Origin: Streptomyces tanashiensis
GTDB taxonomy: Bacteria > Actinomycetota > Actinomycetes > Streptomycetales > Streptomycetaceae
NCBI RefSeq assembly: GCF_014648895.1
Contig: NZ_BMRZ01000022.1
Span: 1 to 64,000, forward strand
Direction of reading: 5' to 3'
DNA length: 64,000 nucleotides
The position numbers and the translations under genes were made by a program. Below are positions 26,059 through 34,014 of this stretch, piece after piece. The stretch's first letter is position 1. Every line of letters begins with the position of its first letter. The notes beneath the pieces were generated by a model, which did not search any database, had not been told where the DNA came from, and was given only the letters and a program-made list of their open reading frames with translations.

Positions 26059-26891
26059 TCGCGACTTTCGACGACCCGCGCATCGAACTGGCCCGCGACA
26101 CGATCGGAGCCGTCCGGGTTCTCGCCGACCCCACGCTCCCACCCCGCCTTCTGCGCCTGGCGGACACTCGTGGACGGGAGTTCTTCGCCAAGCAGCACAG
26201 CGACCGGGAGCGGTACCTGCGGGAGGTGCACGCCTACGGCGCGTGGGTGACCCACCTGAACGGCCGCGCTCCCACAGTGGTCGCTCACAGAGCCGCAACG
26301 TGCACGCTGCTGCTCACCGCTTTCCCCGGTCTGAGTGCGGACACGCTATCTCCGGGATCGGCAGAGGAAGAGGACGCCCACCAGGTAGCCGGGCGAGTGC
26401 TGGGACTTCTCCATCGCGCCACTGTGCTGCCGTACTCCGGCGCCATCGGCGTGGAGCTGGCACAGCGTCTGGGTTCGTGGATCGCCCGGGCGGACCGGGC
26501 CGACCTCATCTCCACGGCCGAGCACAACCGCCTGCGTCACAGTGCGGACGTCCTGGCGAGCACCCTCATGGACAGTGCGGTGTGCCACCTCGACTACCAG
26601 CCCCGGAACTGGCTCGTCGGTCCCTCCTTCGGGCTGTGCGACTTCGAGCACATGCGTCGTGACGCCCGTATTCGCGACTTCGCGCGGCTCGAGTTCCGCC
26701 GATGGCAAGCAGCGCCCCAGCTCCGGAAGGCGTTCTTCGCCGGCTACGGCAGGCCGCTGACCGATACCGAGCAGCGCCTGCTGGAGTCCTTCGGCGCCAT
26801 CGAGGCGGTCACCTCCCTGGTACGCGGACACGAGCAGGACGACCTCACCCTCAGCACCCACGGCCGCACCGTCCTGGCCCGGCTGACCTGA
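26055..26891 (+). CDS. APH-family phosphotransferase
   Basis: A 278-residue kinase-fold protein from GTG 26055, overlapping the phosphatase stop. The N-lobe carries FFAKQHSDRERYLREV (Lys for ATP). The catalytic loop VCHLDYQPRNWLV has the conserved H-x-D-(x4)-N, and LCDFEHMRRDARIRDFARLEF is the metal-binding region. Substrate unknown. It could give self-resistance by phosphorylating the product, with the adjacent phosphatase reversing it, or carry out a biosynthetic phosphorylation. Confidence 0.8.
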   Translation: MIATFDDPRIELARDTIGAVRVLADPTLPPRLLRLADTRGREFFAKQHSDRERYLREVHAYGAWVTHLNGRAPTVVAHRAATCTLLLTAFPGLSADTLSPGSAEEEDAHQVAGRVLGLLHRATVLPYSGAIGVELAQRLGSWIARADRADLISTAEHNRLRHSADVLASTLMDSAVCHLDYQPRNWLVGPSFGLCDFEHMRRDARIRDFARLEFRRWQAAPQLRKAFFAGYGRPLTDTEQRLLESFGAIEAVTSLVRGHEQDDLTLSTHGRTVLARLT

Positions 26892-26920
26892 CATCCCCTC
26901 CCTTCATTCTGGAGACCTCT

Positions 26921-27922
26921 GTGTCACAGCACCTGCCCCACGTCAGCGCCGCCTTCCCGCGGCGAGCGGTGGTGACCGGCGCCGCCGGCTTCATCGGCTC
27001 CCACCTCGCCCACACCCTGGCCCAGGCCGGGACCGTCGTCATCGGCGTCGACCGCCGGAACCCGGCCGTCGACCACACGGCCGCGGCCAACCTCGCCCCG
27101 CTGCACGGGATCCCCGGATACGTGCACATCACCGCCGACCTGCTGAACTGCGCCATCGACCCGCTCCTGATCGACGCGGACGTGGTCTTCCACCTGGCCG
27201 GGATTCCCGGCGTACGGCCGTCGTGGGGACCGCAGTTCGGCGAGTACGTCGCCTCCAACATCCTCGCCACCCAGCGAGTGATGGAGGCCGCTACCCGGAT
27301 CGGCGTGCCGCGACTGGTGGTCGCCTCATCCTCCAGCGTGTACGGCCCCACCAGCGGCGGTGCGAGCGTGGAGACGGATCAGCCGCGGCCCGCGTCTCCC
27401 TACGCGGTCACCAAGCTCGCTGAGGAGCAGCTCTGCCTGGCGCACGCCGCGCAGGCCCACTGCGCCACCAGCGTCGTCGCCCTGCGGTACTTCACCGTCT
27501 ACGGGCCCCGGCAGCGCGCCGACATGTTCACGCACCGCGCCCTGCAGGCCGCCCTGACCGGCCGGCCGCTGCGCCTGTACGGAGACGGACACCAGCGCCG
27601 GGACTTCACCTACATCGACGACGCGGTCTCCGCCACGATCGCGGCGGCCACGACGTCGAACGCGAGGGACGTGATCAACGTGGGCGGCGGCTCCAGCGCC
27701 TCACTGCTCGAAGTGATCGGTATCGCGCGGAGCCTCGTAGGCCGCGAGATCGAGGTGCACCAGGAGAACCCACGGAGCGGCGACGTCCTCACGACCCGCG
27801 CCAACCCCGGACGTGCCCACGAGGTCCTGGGGTGGCAGCCTCAAGTTGACCTCCACAGCGGCATGCGCTCCCACATGCAGGCCCTTGCCGCCGAGCCGGC
27901 CGTGTACGGCCGAGCGGCATAA
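26921..27922 (+). CDS. NAD-dependent sugar-nucleotide epimerase/dehydratase
   Basis: A 333-residue extended short-chain dehydrogenase/reductase from GTG 26921. The nucleotide-binding motif is TGAAGFIGSHLA, the catalytic Ser region ASSSSVYG, and the YxxxK pair is YAVTKLAEE. Further signatures are LRYFTVYGPRQRADM and RRDFTYIDD. This matches UDP-glucuronate/glucose 4-epimerase-like enzymes. It would supply an epimerised or decarboxylated nucleotide sugar to the two glycosyltransferase-like proteins. Confidence 0.85.
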   Translation: MSQHLPHVSAAFPRRAVVTGAAGFIGSHLAHTLAQAGTVVIGVDRRNPAVDHTAAANLAPLHGIPGYVHITADLLNCAIDPLLIDADVVFHLAGIPGVRPSWGPQFGEYVASNILATQRVMEAATRIGVPRLVVASSSSVYGPTSGGASVETDQPRPASPYAVTKLAEEQLCLAHAAQAHCATSVVALRYFTVYGPRQRADMFTHRALQAALTGRPLRLYGDGHQRRDFTYIDDAVSATIAAATTSNARDVINVGGGSSASLLEVIGIARSLVGREIEVHQENPRSGDVLTTRANPGRAHEVLGWQPQVDLHSGMRSHMQALAAEPAVYGRAA

Positions 27923-27946
27923 CCCTCCCGCCTTAAGGAGAACGCC

Positions 27947-28707
27947 GTGGCCGCCACCACTGCGCAGCAGACCACACCACGCCACCACATCGCCGTCATC
28001 CCTTGCCGGTGGGGCTCTTCCCGGTTCCCCGGCAAGCCCCTGGCCCAACTCGGAGGCATGCCCCTGCTCTGGCACGTCCACCAACGTTGCTTGGAGGCGG
28101 AACGCCTCGACGGCGTGGTGGTCGCCACGGACGACGAGCGCATCGAGGAGCTCTGCCACCAGCTGGGCATTGAGTGCGTACGCACGGGAGAGCACCTCAC
28201 CGGCACCGACCGCGTCGCGGAGTGCGCCGAACACCTCGCCGCCGACGCGTACATCAACGTCCAGGGCGACGAGCCGTTGATCGCCCCGGCCGCGATCGAC
28301 GCCGTCTCCCAGGCACTGGACCACCTGCCCCCTGACACACTCGCGGTGAACGCGTACACGGAGCTGGACAGCGCCGGCGCCGTACTCGACCACAACGTCG
28401 TCAAGGTCGTCGTCGGGACCGGCGGGAACGCCCTGATGTTCTCCCGGACGCGATCCCCTACCCGCGAGCGGGCCGCCCGACATACCTCCGTCAGCTGGGG
28501 CTCTACGGCTTCACGCGCGAGGCTCTCAGCCTCTTCCGCCATCTCCCGCAAGGGCCGCTCGAACTGACTGAAGGCGTGGAAATGCTGCGCTTCGTCGAGC
28601 ACGGCCACGGCGTACAGATGCTCGCCGTCGCGGACGACGGCGTCGCGGTCGACACGCCAGAGGATCTGGTGAGAGCCGACGCCATCCTTCAGTCCCTACG
28701 CACATGA
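27947..28707 (+). pseudogene. KdsB-like CMP-sugar synthetase with a single-base frameshift
   Basis: From GTG 27947 (after an AAGGAG site) the frame encodes a CMP-Kdo synthetase-like protein: IPCRWGSSRFPGKPLA, VVVATDDERI, TGTDRVAE, INVQGDEPLI. At about 28444 the frame breaks. After one restored base (CCCGGGAC instead of CCCGGAC) the family continues as AIPYPRAG, YLRQLGLYGFTREAL, GVEMLRFVEHGHGVQ and VAVDTPEDLVRADAIL, ending at TGA 28705-28707. Intact, it would activate a sugar acid as its CMP ester from CTP. The break may be a true mutation, a programmed shift or a sequencing error at a G run. Confidence 0.8.
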
Positions 28708-28716
28708 GGAACCTTG

Positions 28717-29070
28717 ATGAGCAACGACCCGTGGAACACCATCCGCACACTTGCTGCGCTCTTCGCCCAGCTCGACGGCGGACGCGGTCTGACTCCGGAG
28801 GAGCAGTGGACCCTGCAGGTCCTGAAGATCTCCGAGGAGGTCGGTGAAGCCGCCCAGGCCGTCATCGGTGCCCGGGCGACCAACCCCAGGAAAGGACACA
28901 GCCACACCTGGGACGACGTGCAGGAAGAGGTCACTGACTGCGTGATCACCGGCATGGTCGCCCTGGCACGGATGCGTCCCGACGACGCCCCGAACTACTT
29001 CGCCGCCGTGCTCGCGAAGAAGGCGGCGAAGTTTCTGCCCGCCTCCGCCGGAGCCGCTGAGGGCGTATAG
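28717..29070 (+). CDS. MazG-like nucleotide pyrophosphohydrolase
   Basis: A 117-residue all-helical MazG-like protein: LQVLKISEEVGEAAQAVIGA carries the EExxE-type metal-binding helix, and DVQEEVTDCVITGMVAL is the second acidic helix. It would hydrolyse an NTP or modified NTP to the monophosphate, producing CMP for the hydroxymethylase or clearing modified CTP. ATG 28717 has GAGGA 6 bases upstream; TTG 28714 is possible. It is the last gene of the rightward string. Confidence 0.8.
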   Translation: MSNDPWNTIRTLAALFAQLDGGRGLTPEEQWTLQVLKISEEVGEAAQAVIGARATNPRKGHSHTWDDVQEEVTDCVITGMVALARMRPDDAPNYFAAVLAKKAAKFLPASAGAAEGV

Positions 29071-29099
29071 CCGCGCTGGCTTTCGTCCGCCGGCTTCCG

Positions 29100-29129
29100 C
29101 CTCGGTGCGCCACACCCAACGCACCGAGG
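29100..29129. terminator. Bidirectional terminator hairpin
   Basis: Perfect 10-bp arms, CCTCGGTGCG (29100-29109) and its complement (29120-29129), lie between the convergent ends of the MazG-like gene and the MmyB-type regulator gene. Confidence 0.65.
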
Positions 29130-29141
29130 GGGAAGGCTCCG

Positions 29142-30536
29142 TCAGAGCTCGTCGGTCGGATCCCACACGTACGGAAGGGTGTTGTCGGCTTCCCACAGGT
29201 CTCGGTGAATGGCCTCAAGCAGCTGGATGCGCTGCTTCAACTGCGGTACCAGTTGCTGGATCCGGTCGACCGCTTCCTTGGGCTCGGCAGGGAGGACGGT
29301 GCGCGTCAGCAGCATCATCTCCTTCCTGGCGTCCTTGCTGATGGCTGCTTGCGGCACACGCACGATGACGGTGTAGGCGTCGACCTCTGAGATCCCCCAC
29401 TGCCCGTCGGCATCCCGGACGGCCCAGATCACGGAGTGGGTCGACGGGGAGAGGGTGAGCTGTGTGTCGGGGCCGATCATGGCGCTCAGCACCGGGAGGT
29501 CGACTCCGTCATCGCCTGCGAGAGCAGCTGCCGCCTCCGCAGTGACGACCGACGGCCTCTTGGTCAGCGAGTTGGCGATCCGGCGCCTGGAGGCGTCGTC
29601 AAGAGACTCCGCTGGCGCCGAGGTGGGCATCTCAGGACTTGCGTTCTCGGCCCAAGCATTGCGCGCCCCGCCCAGCGGGTCCGTCTCGGTGTCTCCCTCA
29701 TCGCTCCACCACGTGATCACGACGAGTCGGCAGTCGGGCAGACTCGCCGGGTACAGGACGTGGGAGACAACGTCGACGGTCTCCCAACCGAGCGCGGGCA
29801 GGGACATCTTGAACACGTGCCCATCCCGGTTGACGGAATGGCCGGCGTCCCCCTCCCATATGCGCGCCACGTCAGCGTCCTTACAGACGTCGCCGATCAG
29901 CCCGAGCAGCTCCGGGTCGTCGCCGTGCCCGGCGAGCGCGTACTTGAGCATGCGTACGTAGGCGGCAACGTGCTGGTGCCAGTCGTGGTACTGGACACGG
30001 GCCTCCTGGCTGGTCAGAGCCCAGCGCATGAGGTTCGCACCCGGCTCCATCACCCAGGGCCACCACTCAGCCATGGCTTGGTTGTAAGCGAGGATGTTCC
30101 ACTTCGCGTCGCACAGGTAGGTGGGGTCAGGCATCTGCTTGTCCACCAACAGGCGCAGAGCGCTGCGCACGCGTGAGTCGCCGCCGGCGTCCGGGTCAGC
30201 GGTGTTGAGCTGGTTGTACAGGAGCAGGGCGTGATGCTCGTCGCGGTCGAGCTGCAGCAGGTCAGCCAGGTTGTCGCACTGCTCGCGGTCCAAGCGGCGG
30301 GCGGTGGCCCCTCGCTCCAGGTCGCGGTACCAGCGCTCCGACTTAAGGATCGCCCGGGCGACCTCTTCCTGGGTGACGACGCGCCCTCGCCGTCGGCCGG
30401 CGGCCTTGCGCCAGGCACGGAGCTGGCCACCGAACCCCATCACCTGGCCGGCGGTCGGTGTTCCCTGCGCGTCGCCGAGGGGGGTCTCCTGGCTTTCGCC
30501 TACGTAGCAGCCGGACCGGCTCCCCTTCGTGCTCAT
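29142..30536 (-). CDS. XRE-family regulator with MmyB-like ligand-binding domain
   Basis: A 464-residue protein. The HTH lies near residues 35-90 (VTQEEVARAILKSERWYRDLERG). A MmyB-like PAS-related domain follows (PTYLCDAKWNILAYNQAMAEWWPW, NLMRWALTSQEARVQYHDWHQHVAAYVRMLKYALAGHGDDPE). The last ~150 residues are unassigned. ATG 30536 is preferred over the longer frame because GAGAGGGG sits 9 bases upstream. MmyB regulators respond to small molecules and often sit beside the genes they control, here possibly the nucleoside operon or the mobilisation module. Confidence 0.8.
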   Translation of the reverse strand: MSTKGSRSGCYVGESQETPLGDAQGTPTAGQVMGFGGQLRAWRKAAGRRRGRVVTQEEVARAILKSERWYRDLERGATARRLDREQCDNLADLLQLDRDEHHALLLYNQLNTADPDAGGDSRVRSALRLLVDKQMPDPTYLCDAKWNILAYNQAMAEWWPWVMEPGANLMRWALTSQEARVQYHDWHQHVAAYVRMLKYALAGHGDDPELLGLIGDVCKDADVARIWEGDAGHSVNRDGHVFKMSLPALGWETVDVVSHVLYPASLPDCRLVVITWWSDEGDTETDPLGGARNAWAENASPEMPTSAPAESLDDASRRRIANSLTKRPSVVTAEAAAALAGDDGVDLPVLSAMIGPDTQLTLSPSTHSVIWAVRDADGQWGISEVDAYTVIVRVPQAAISKDARKEMMLLTRTVLPAEPKEAVDRIQQLVPQLKQRIQLLEAIHRDLWEADNTLPYVWDPTDEL

Positions 30537-30799
30537 CTGAGCTGTCCCCTCTCCATCTACACGTGTACTTGTCCGAGAAGGCGACACTGCCTAGATCGAG
30601 GCGCACCAAAAAGGGGCCGCCGCAATATGCGCCGACCCCGCCCTCAATCTCCCTACTCCAGAGTACGTGATCGTTTCCGAACCCTTTGACCATGATCGGA
30701 TCTATGTGGCGGACACCACTTCCACGAGTGGAGGTTGTTTAGAGATAAACCACAACGAGTGCGAGTTCGTGGCGAATCGGGCATTCAACCGGCAGATAA

Positions 30800-30821
30800 T
30801 TTCCGGTTTCGAAACCGGAAA
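30800..30821. promoter_or_regulatory. 22-bp perfect palindrome, possible operator
   Basis: Arm TTTCCGGTTT, centre CG, then the exact complement. It is too symmetric and too closely spaced for an efficient terminator. It lies ~265 bases upstream of the MmyB-type regulator start, suggesting a dimeric-repressor operator. Confidence 0.45.
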
Positions 30822-31326
30822 AAGATTGCCGCTTTTTCGCACGGGACACACCTGGCCCCTCACTTCCGCTCCCTGCCACCCATCGCCATCTCAGACGGCC
30901 CATCACATCACCAGCAGGATCAGTGGAGTTGGGCACACAAGGGAGAATGACGACCCTTCACTCCTTCCGTTCTACGCGCGTCACACCCTCGAGCTCGGCT
31001 CGTTGACGGAGGCACGACGGGAGGGCTTAAATCCTTCTGACCAGCCAGTTCAACAGCTTGTTCGTGACACGTGACACAGGGGTCGGATGAAAATGTGGCA
31101 CCGGCCACGTGGCTCTACCGCTCCATCACGGGTGCAAGCCCGCGTCACGTTGCAGGCCGTATATCCCGGCAGGCGCGTTGCGATTAGTAGAGAGTTCTTG
31201 AGCCAAGTCTGGATCTTGACGAGGCCCCTGCGTATGTTCATCGTCCCCGCGGCGGTCGCACTGGGACCAATGAGCACGAGGAGCAGGGTGAGCGACAACC
31301 GAACCACATAGGTCCTCAAACGGCGG

Positions 31327-31358
31327 CGGCGTCCAGGAGCTGGAACTCCCGGACGCCG
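31327..31358. terminator. Hairpin, possible terminator
   Basis: Arms CGGCGTCCAGGAG and CTCCCGGACGCCG pair at 12 of 13 positions around the loop CTGGAA. No gene ends close by on the plus strand, so a regulatory role is equally possible. Confidence 0.4.
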
Positions 31359-31612
31359 AACGCCTCACTGCGCAAACCCGCCCCGGCAAGGGCGGAGATC
31401 GCCCACCATCACCGCGCTGGTCCCTTCCGACGGGGCGCTCCAGCGTGGCAACACTGCAAAGGAGATTCTGGCATGCCCTCTTCCCTGCGCGAAAGACTCG
31501 AAAGTCCGGCCTGCACGGCCACCTCCTACCCGCCGGGCCTCATACGGCCTGGATCGCACCGCCGCCCGGCCGGCCTGCCGACATGTTCCCGCCCGTCAGA
31601 CGGAAGCAGCCG

Positions 31613-32491
31613 ATGAGCGGGGAAGCGCGCGAGTGGGTGTGGGAGAGCAGCGAGAGCAAGGGCACCGCGCGTCTGGTCCTCCTCTCGATCAGCGACCGGG
31701 TCGCCGACGAGCAGTGCGTCGCCTTCGCCTCCGTGGCCAGCCTCGTGAAGCGCACGAACGCCTCGCGGACCGCGGTGCGCGAGGCTCTGGACCGGCTCCT
31801 GGCCGGCGACGAGCTGGAGGAGCTCGTCGACCTCGAAGGCCCGCAGCGGAGCACCGTCTACCACCTGCCTCTCGCGGCCAAGGCTCTGTCTCAGGGCGAG
31901 ACCGTGGCCGACGCTCCGCCAGCGGACGAGGTGATCCCGGAGCGGCCCCTCCACCTCTCGGCCCTCCGACGGTACGGAATCCGGCCCAGGAAGGGGACCG
32001 ATTCCGCCCCCTCGCCCCGGACCCCGGCACGTACGGATTCCGACCCCTCCCGCAGGAATCCGACCCCCCGACGGCTCGGATTCCGGCCCCCGGAAGGAAC
32101 GGATTCCGACCCCCAGAACCGTAGTGAACCGAAGGTAAACCGTAGGAACAGCAGTTCTGCTGCCGTCACCACGGCCGGCGAGTGGCAGATCGACCCCGCC
32201 TCGCACACCTGGGCTCTCCAGGAGGGCCACCTCGCCCGACTCGGCGAGCACGGCCTGCAGGCGGCCGACGAGAAGTGGCGCGCACACCGAGCCACCTGGT
32301 CACGCCGTTCGGCAGATGCCTGGGCAGCCGACTGGCGGGCCTGGGTCACCCGGGAGCGTTCGGGACGCCCGAACCTCTACGCGCTGCCAGGCAGCGGTAC
32401 CGGGCCCGCGCCAGCAGGCCGGATGACCCGGGCGGAGGCCCACACCGCCGCCCTCCTCGCAGCCCTCGAAGAGCCGACCGGAACGGAGTAG
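31613..32491 (+). CDS. Winged-helix protein of the mobile-element module (replication/regulatory type)
   Basis: A 292-residue protein. Residues ~5-90 form a winged helix (KGTARLVLLSISDRVAD, FASVASLVKRTNASRTAVREALDRLLAGDELEEL). Residues ~120-185 are Pro/Arg-rich repeats (GIRPRKGTDS, GFRPPEGTDSDP). A C-terminal helical domain follows (WQIDPASHTWALQEGHLARLG, AWAADWRAWVTRERSGR) that resembles DnaT-like or element-associated domains. ATG 31613 has GGAAG 6 bases upstream. The gene begins a run of element genes and could be a replication initiator or transfer regulator. Confidence 0.65.
   Translation: MSGEAREWVWESSESKGTARLVLLSISDRVADEQCVAFASVASLVKRTNASRTAVREALDRLLAGDELEELVDLEGPQRSTVYHLPLAAKALSQGETVADAPPADEVIPERPLHLSALRRYGIRPRKGTDSAPSPRTPARTDSDPSRRNPTPRRLGFRPPEGTDSDPQNRSEPKVNRRNSSSAAVTTAGEWQIDPASHTWALQEGHLARLGEHGLQAADEKWRAHRATWSRRSADAWAADWRAWVTRERSGRPNLYALPGSGTGPAPAGRMTRAEAHTAALLAALEEPTGTE
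31973..32113. repeat. Six iteron-like repeats, consensus CGGATTCCGACCCC
   Basis: Copies begin near 31973, 31998, 32033, 32053, 32076 and 32098, mostly 20-25 bases apart, inside the coding region of the winged-helix gene. Each has a GAATC/GATTC core followed by CGNCCC. Confidence 0.6.
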
Positions 32492-32497
32492 CACCCC

Positions 32498-33190
32498 GTG
32501 GACCGACGAGAAGTCGCCGCAGTCCTGGCCTACATCGGCCGACTCGACCCCCGCACCATCCGCACCGAGACCGGCGAGGCCCGCGATCAGATCGCGCAGT
32601 GGCACGAACTGCTCGCGGACGTGCCCCTGGCGACAGAGCACGGGTGGGACGCCCGCGCCGCGATCAGGGCGCACATCCTCGATTCGCCGTATCCGATCCT
32701 CCCGGTCGACGTCGCCCGCAAGTGGCGCTCTCACCGACGCGACCGCCTCGGCCGACACACCGACCCGACGCCGGCCACGGATCCGGACAACGTCACCGCC
32801 TGGCGGGCTGAACTCGCAGGCCGCCGACATGCCGTTGCCACCGGCACCGCCGCACCCTCGACCCACCGGCAGATCACCAGCGGCAGAATCCAGCCCGACC
32901 TGGAGGCCCGGCTCCGCGCAATCGGCTCGTGCATCCCACCGGCTGTCCGCACGGAACTGGCCCCTTACCGGCCCGCCCGCGCAGCGCGAGAGGCGGCCAT
33001 CGCCCAAGGCCACCCGGACTACCTCAGCGTCCGGTGCAGCTGGTGCCACGCCCAGGCGGGCGAGCACTGCCGCAGCCGGCGAGTCGGCCCCGACGGAGGC
33101 GCACGCGGCAACGCCCCGCGCGCCACGCCACACCCCAGCCGTATCGAGCTCGCAACCACGAAGGCCCATCAGCCGGCCATGGCGGCCTAG
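32498..33190 (+). CDS. Hypothetical element protein with CxxC...C zinc-finger-like motif
   Basis: A 230-residue protein starting at GTG 32498, six bases after the winged-helix gene. The N-terminal half is helical (VAAVLAYIGRLDPRTIRTETGEARDQIAQWHELL). The C-terminal part has SVRCSWCHAQAGEHCRSRR with downstream His, a Cys3-His zinc-binding arrangement met in phage and plasmid proteins of actinobacteria. No catalytic motif is seen. Function unknown. Confidence 0.65.
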   Translation: MDRREVAAVLAYIGRLDPRTIRTETGEARDQIAQWHELLADVPLATEHGWDARAAIRAHILDSPYPILPVDVARKWRSHRRDRLGRHTDPTPATDPDNVTAWRAELAGRRHAVATGTAAPSTHRQITSGRIQPDLEARLRAIGSCIPPAVRTELAPYRPARAAREAAIAQGHPDYLSVRCSWCHAQAGEHCRSRRVGPDGGARGNAPRATPHPSRIELATTKAHQPAMAA

Positions 33191-33387
33191 CCACGCCGGT
33201 CGGCGGCACCGTACGCGCCGGATCAAGCGCCGTACGACGCCCCGGCAGGGGGATCCCCGCTGCCCAATCTCCACCCGACCCGAGCGGATCCGGCCCCTTC
33301 CTGCGCCGTAGCCGCCCTCTTTACCGCGTCCGGCCACCCTCGGCCCCGCCTCCCGCCGGCCGACGCGAGTGACCTCGGAGACTCACC

Positions 33388-34014
33388 TTGCGCACCATCA
33401 CCTCTCACGAAGCACCCACGACCTCCTTGCGCGGGATCGCCGACACCAGCTGGCACCCGCGCGGCGTGTGCCACGGCATGGACCCCGACGACGCCGACGC
33501 CACCTTCTTCCCGCTGCCCCGGGACCGCGAGGCCATCGACGAGGCCAAGACCCTGTGCGCCCAGTGCCCAGTGGTGCGCGACTGCTTCAACTACGCCCTC
33601 GAAAACAGCCTCAAGGAAGGCATCTGGGGCGGCCTGACCGAGTCAGAACGCCGCCCCTGGCACGACGGCCTGCATCAGCGGATCGACTACAGCCGCGTGA
33701 TCGCCGTCTTCCACGGCCGCGACGTTCACCTCACTACCGCCGAGCGCCACGTCGTCGTCAATCACGCCTACGCCCGGGGCTGGCGCGCAGACCGCCTTGC
33801 CATGGCCCTGCAGGTCAGCCACCAGCATGCCCGCGACCTGCTGACCCAGGCCGCCAACGCCGTTGCTGACCGCGACCGCTACCACGGAGTGCCGAACCCG
33901 CGGAAGAAGCGAACGACGCGCAAGTCCGAGAGCAGCTCACCCGCGACGGTCCAGCCAGTGCCCCGGCCGGTCCGCACCGCCTCCCTGCCTACTTCGCTCG
34001 GAAAGGCCGCATGA
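33388..34014 (+). CDS. WhiB-like (Wbl) Fe-S transcription factor
   Basis: A 208-residue Wbl protein. An N-terminal Cys (RGVCHGMDPDDADATFFP), then the CAQCPVVRDC cluster, give the four Cys ligands of a 4Fe-4S centre, followed by the family's GIWGGLTESERR turn. It has a longer basic C-terminal tail than chromosomal developmental Wbl proteins. The start is TTG 33388 with GGAG 7 bases upstream. Plasmid- and element-borne Wbl proteins are common in Streptomyces. The next gene overlaps its stop by 4 bp. Confidence 0.9.
   Translation: MRTITSHEAPTTSLRGIADTSWHPRGVCHGMDPDDADATFFPLPRDREAIDEAKTLCAQCPVVRDCFNYALENSLKEGIWGGLTESERRPWHDGLHQRIDYSRVIAVFHGRDVHLTTAERHVVVNHAYARGWRADRLAMALQVSHQHARDLLTQAANAVADRDRYHGVPNPRKKRTTRKSESSSPATVQPVPRPVRTASLPTSLGKAA

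Larger units (their letters stand above)
30537..31612. other. 1.1-kb gene-free region with lower GC and palindromes
   Basis: No gene on either strand is convincing. Notable are the A/T-richer block around 30660-30840 (for example TTGTTTAGAGATAAACC), a 22-bp perfect palindrome at 30800-30821 and a hairpin at 31327-31358. It separates the biosynthetic region from the mobilisation module and probably carries promoters and operators for both. Confidence 0.5.
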
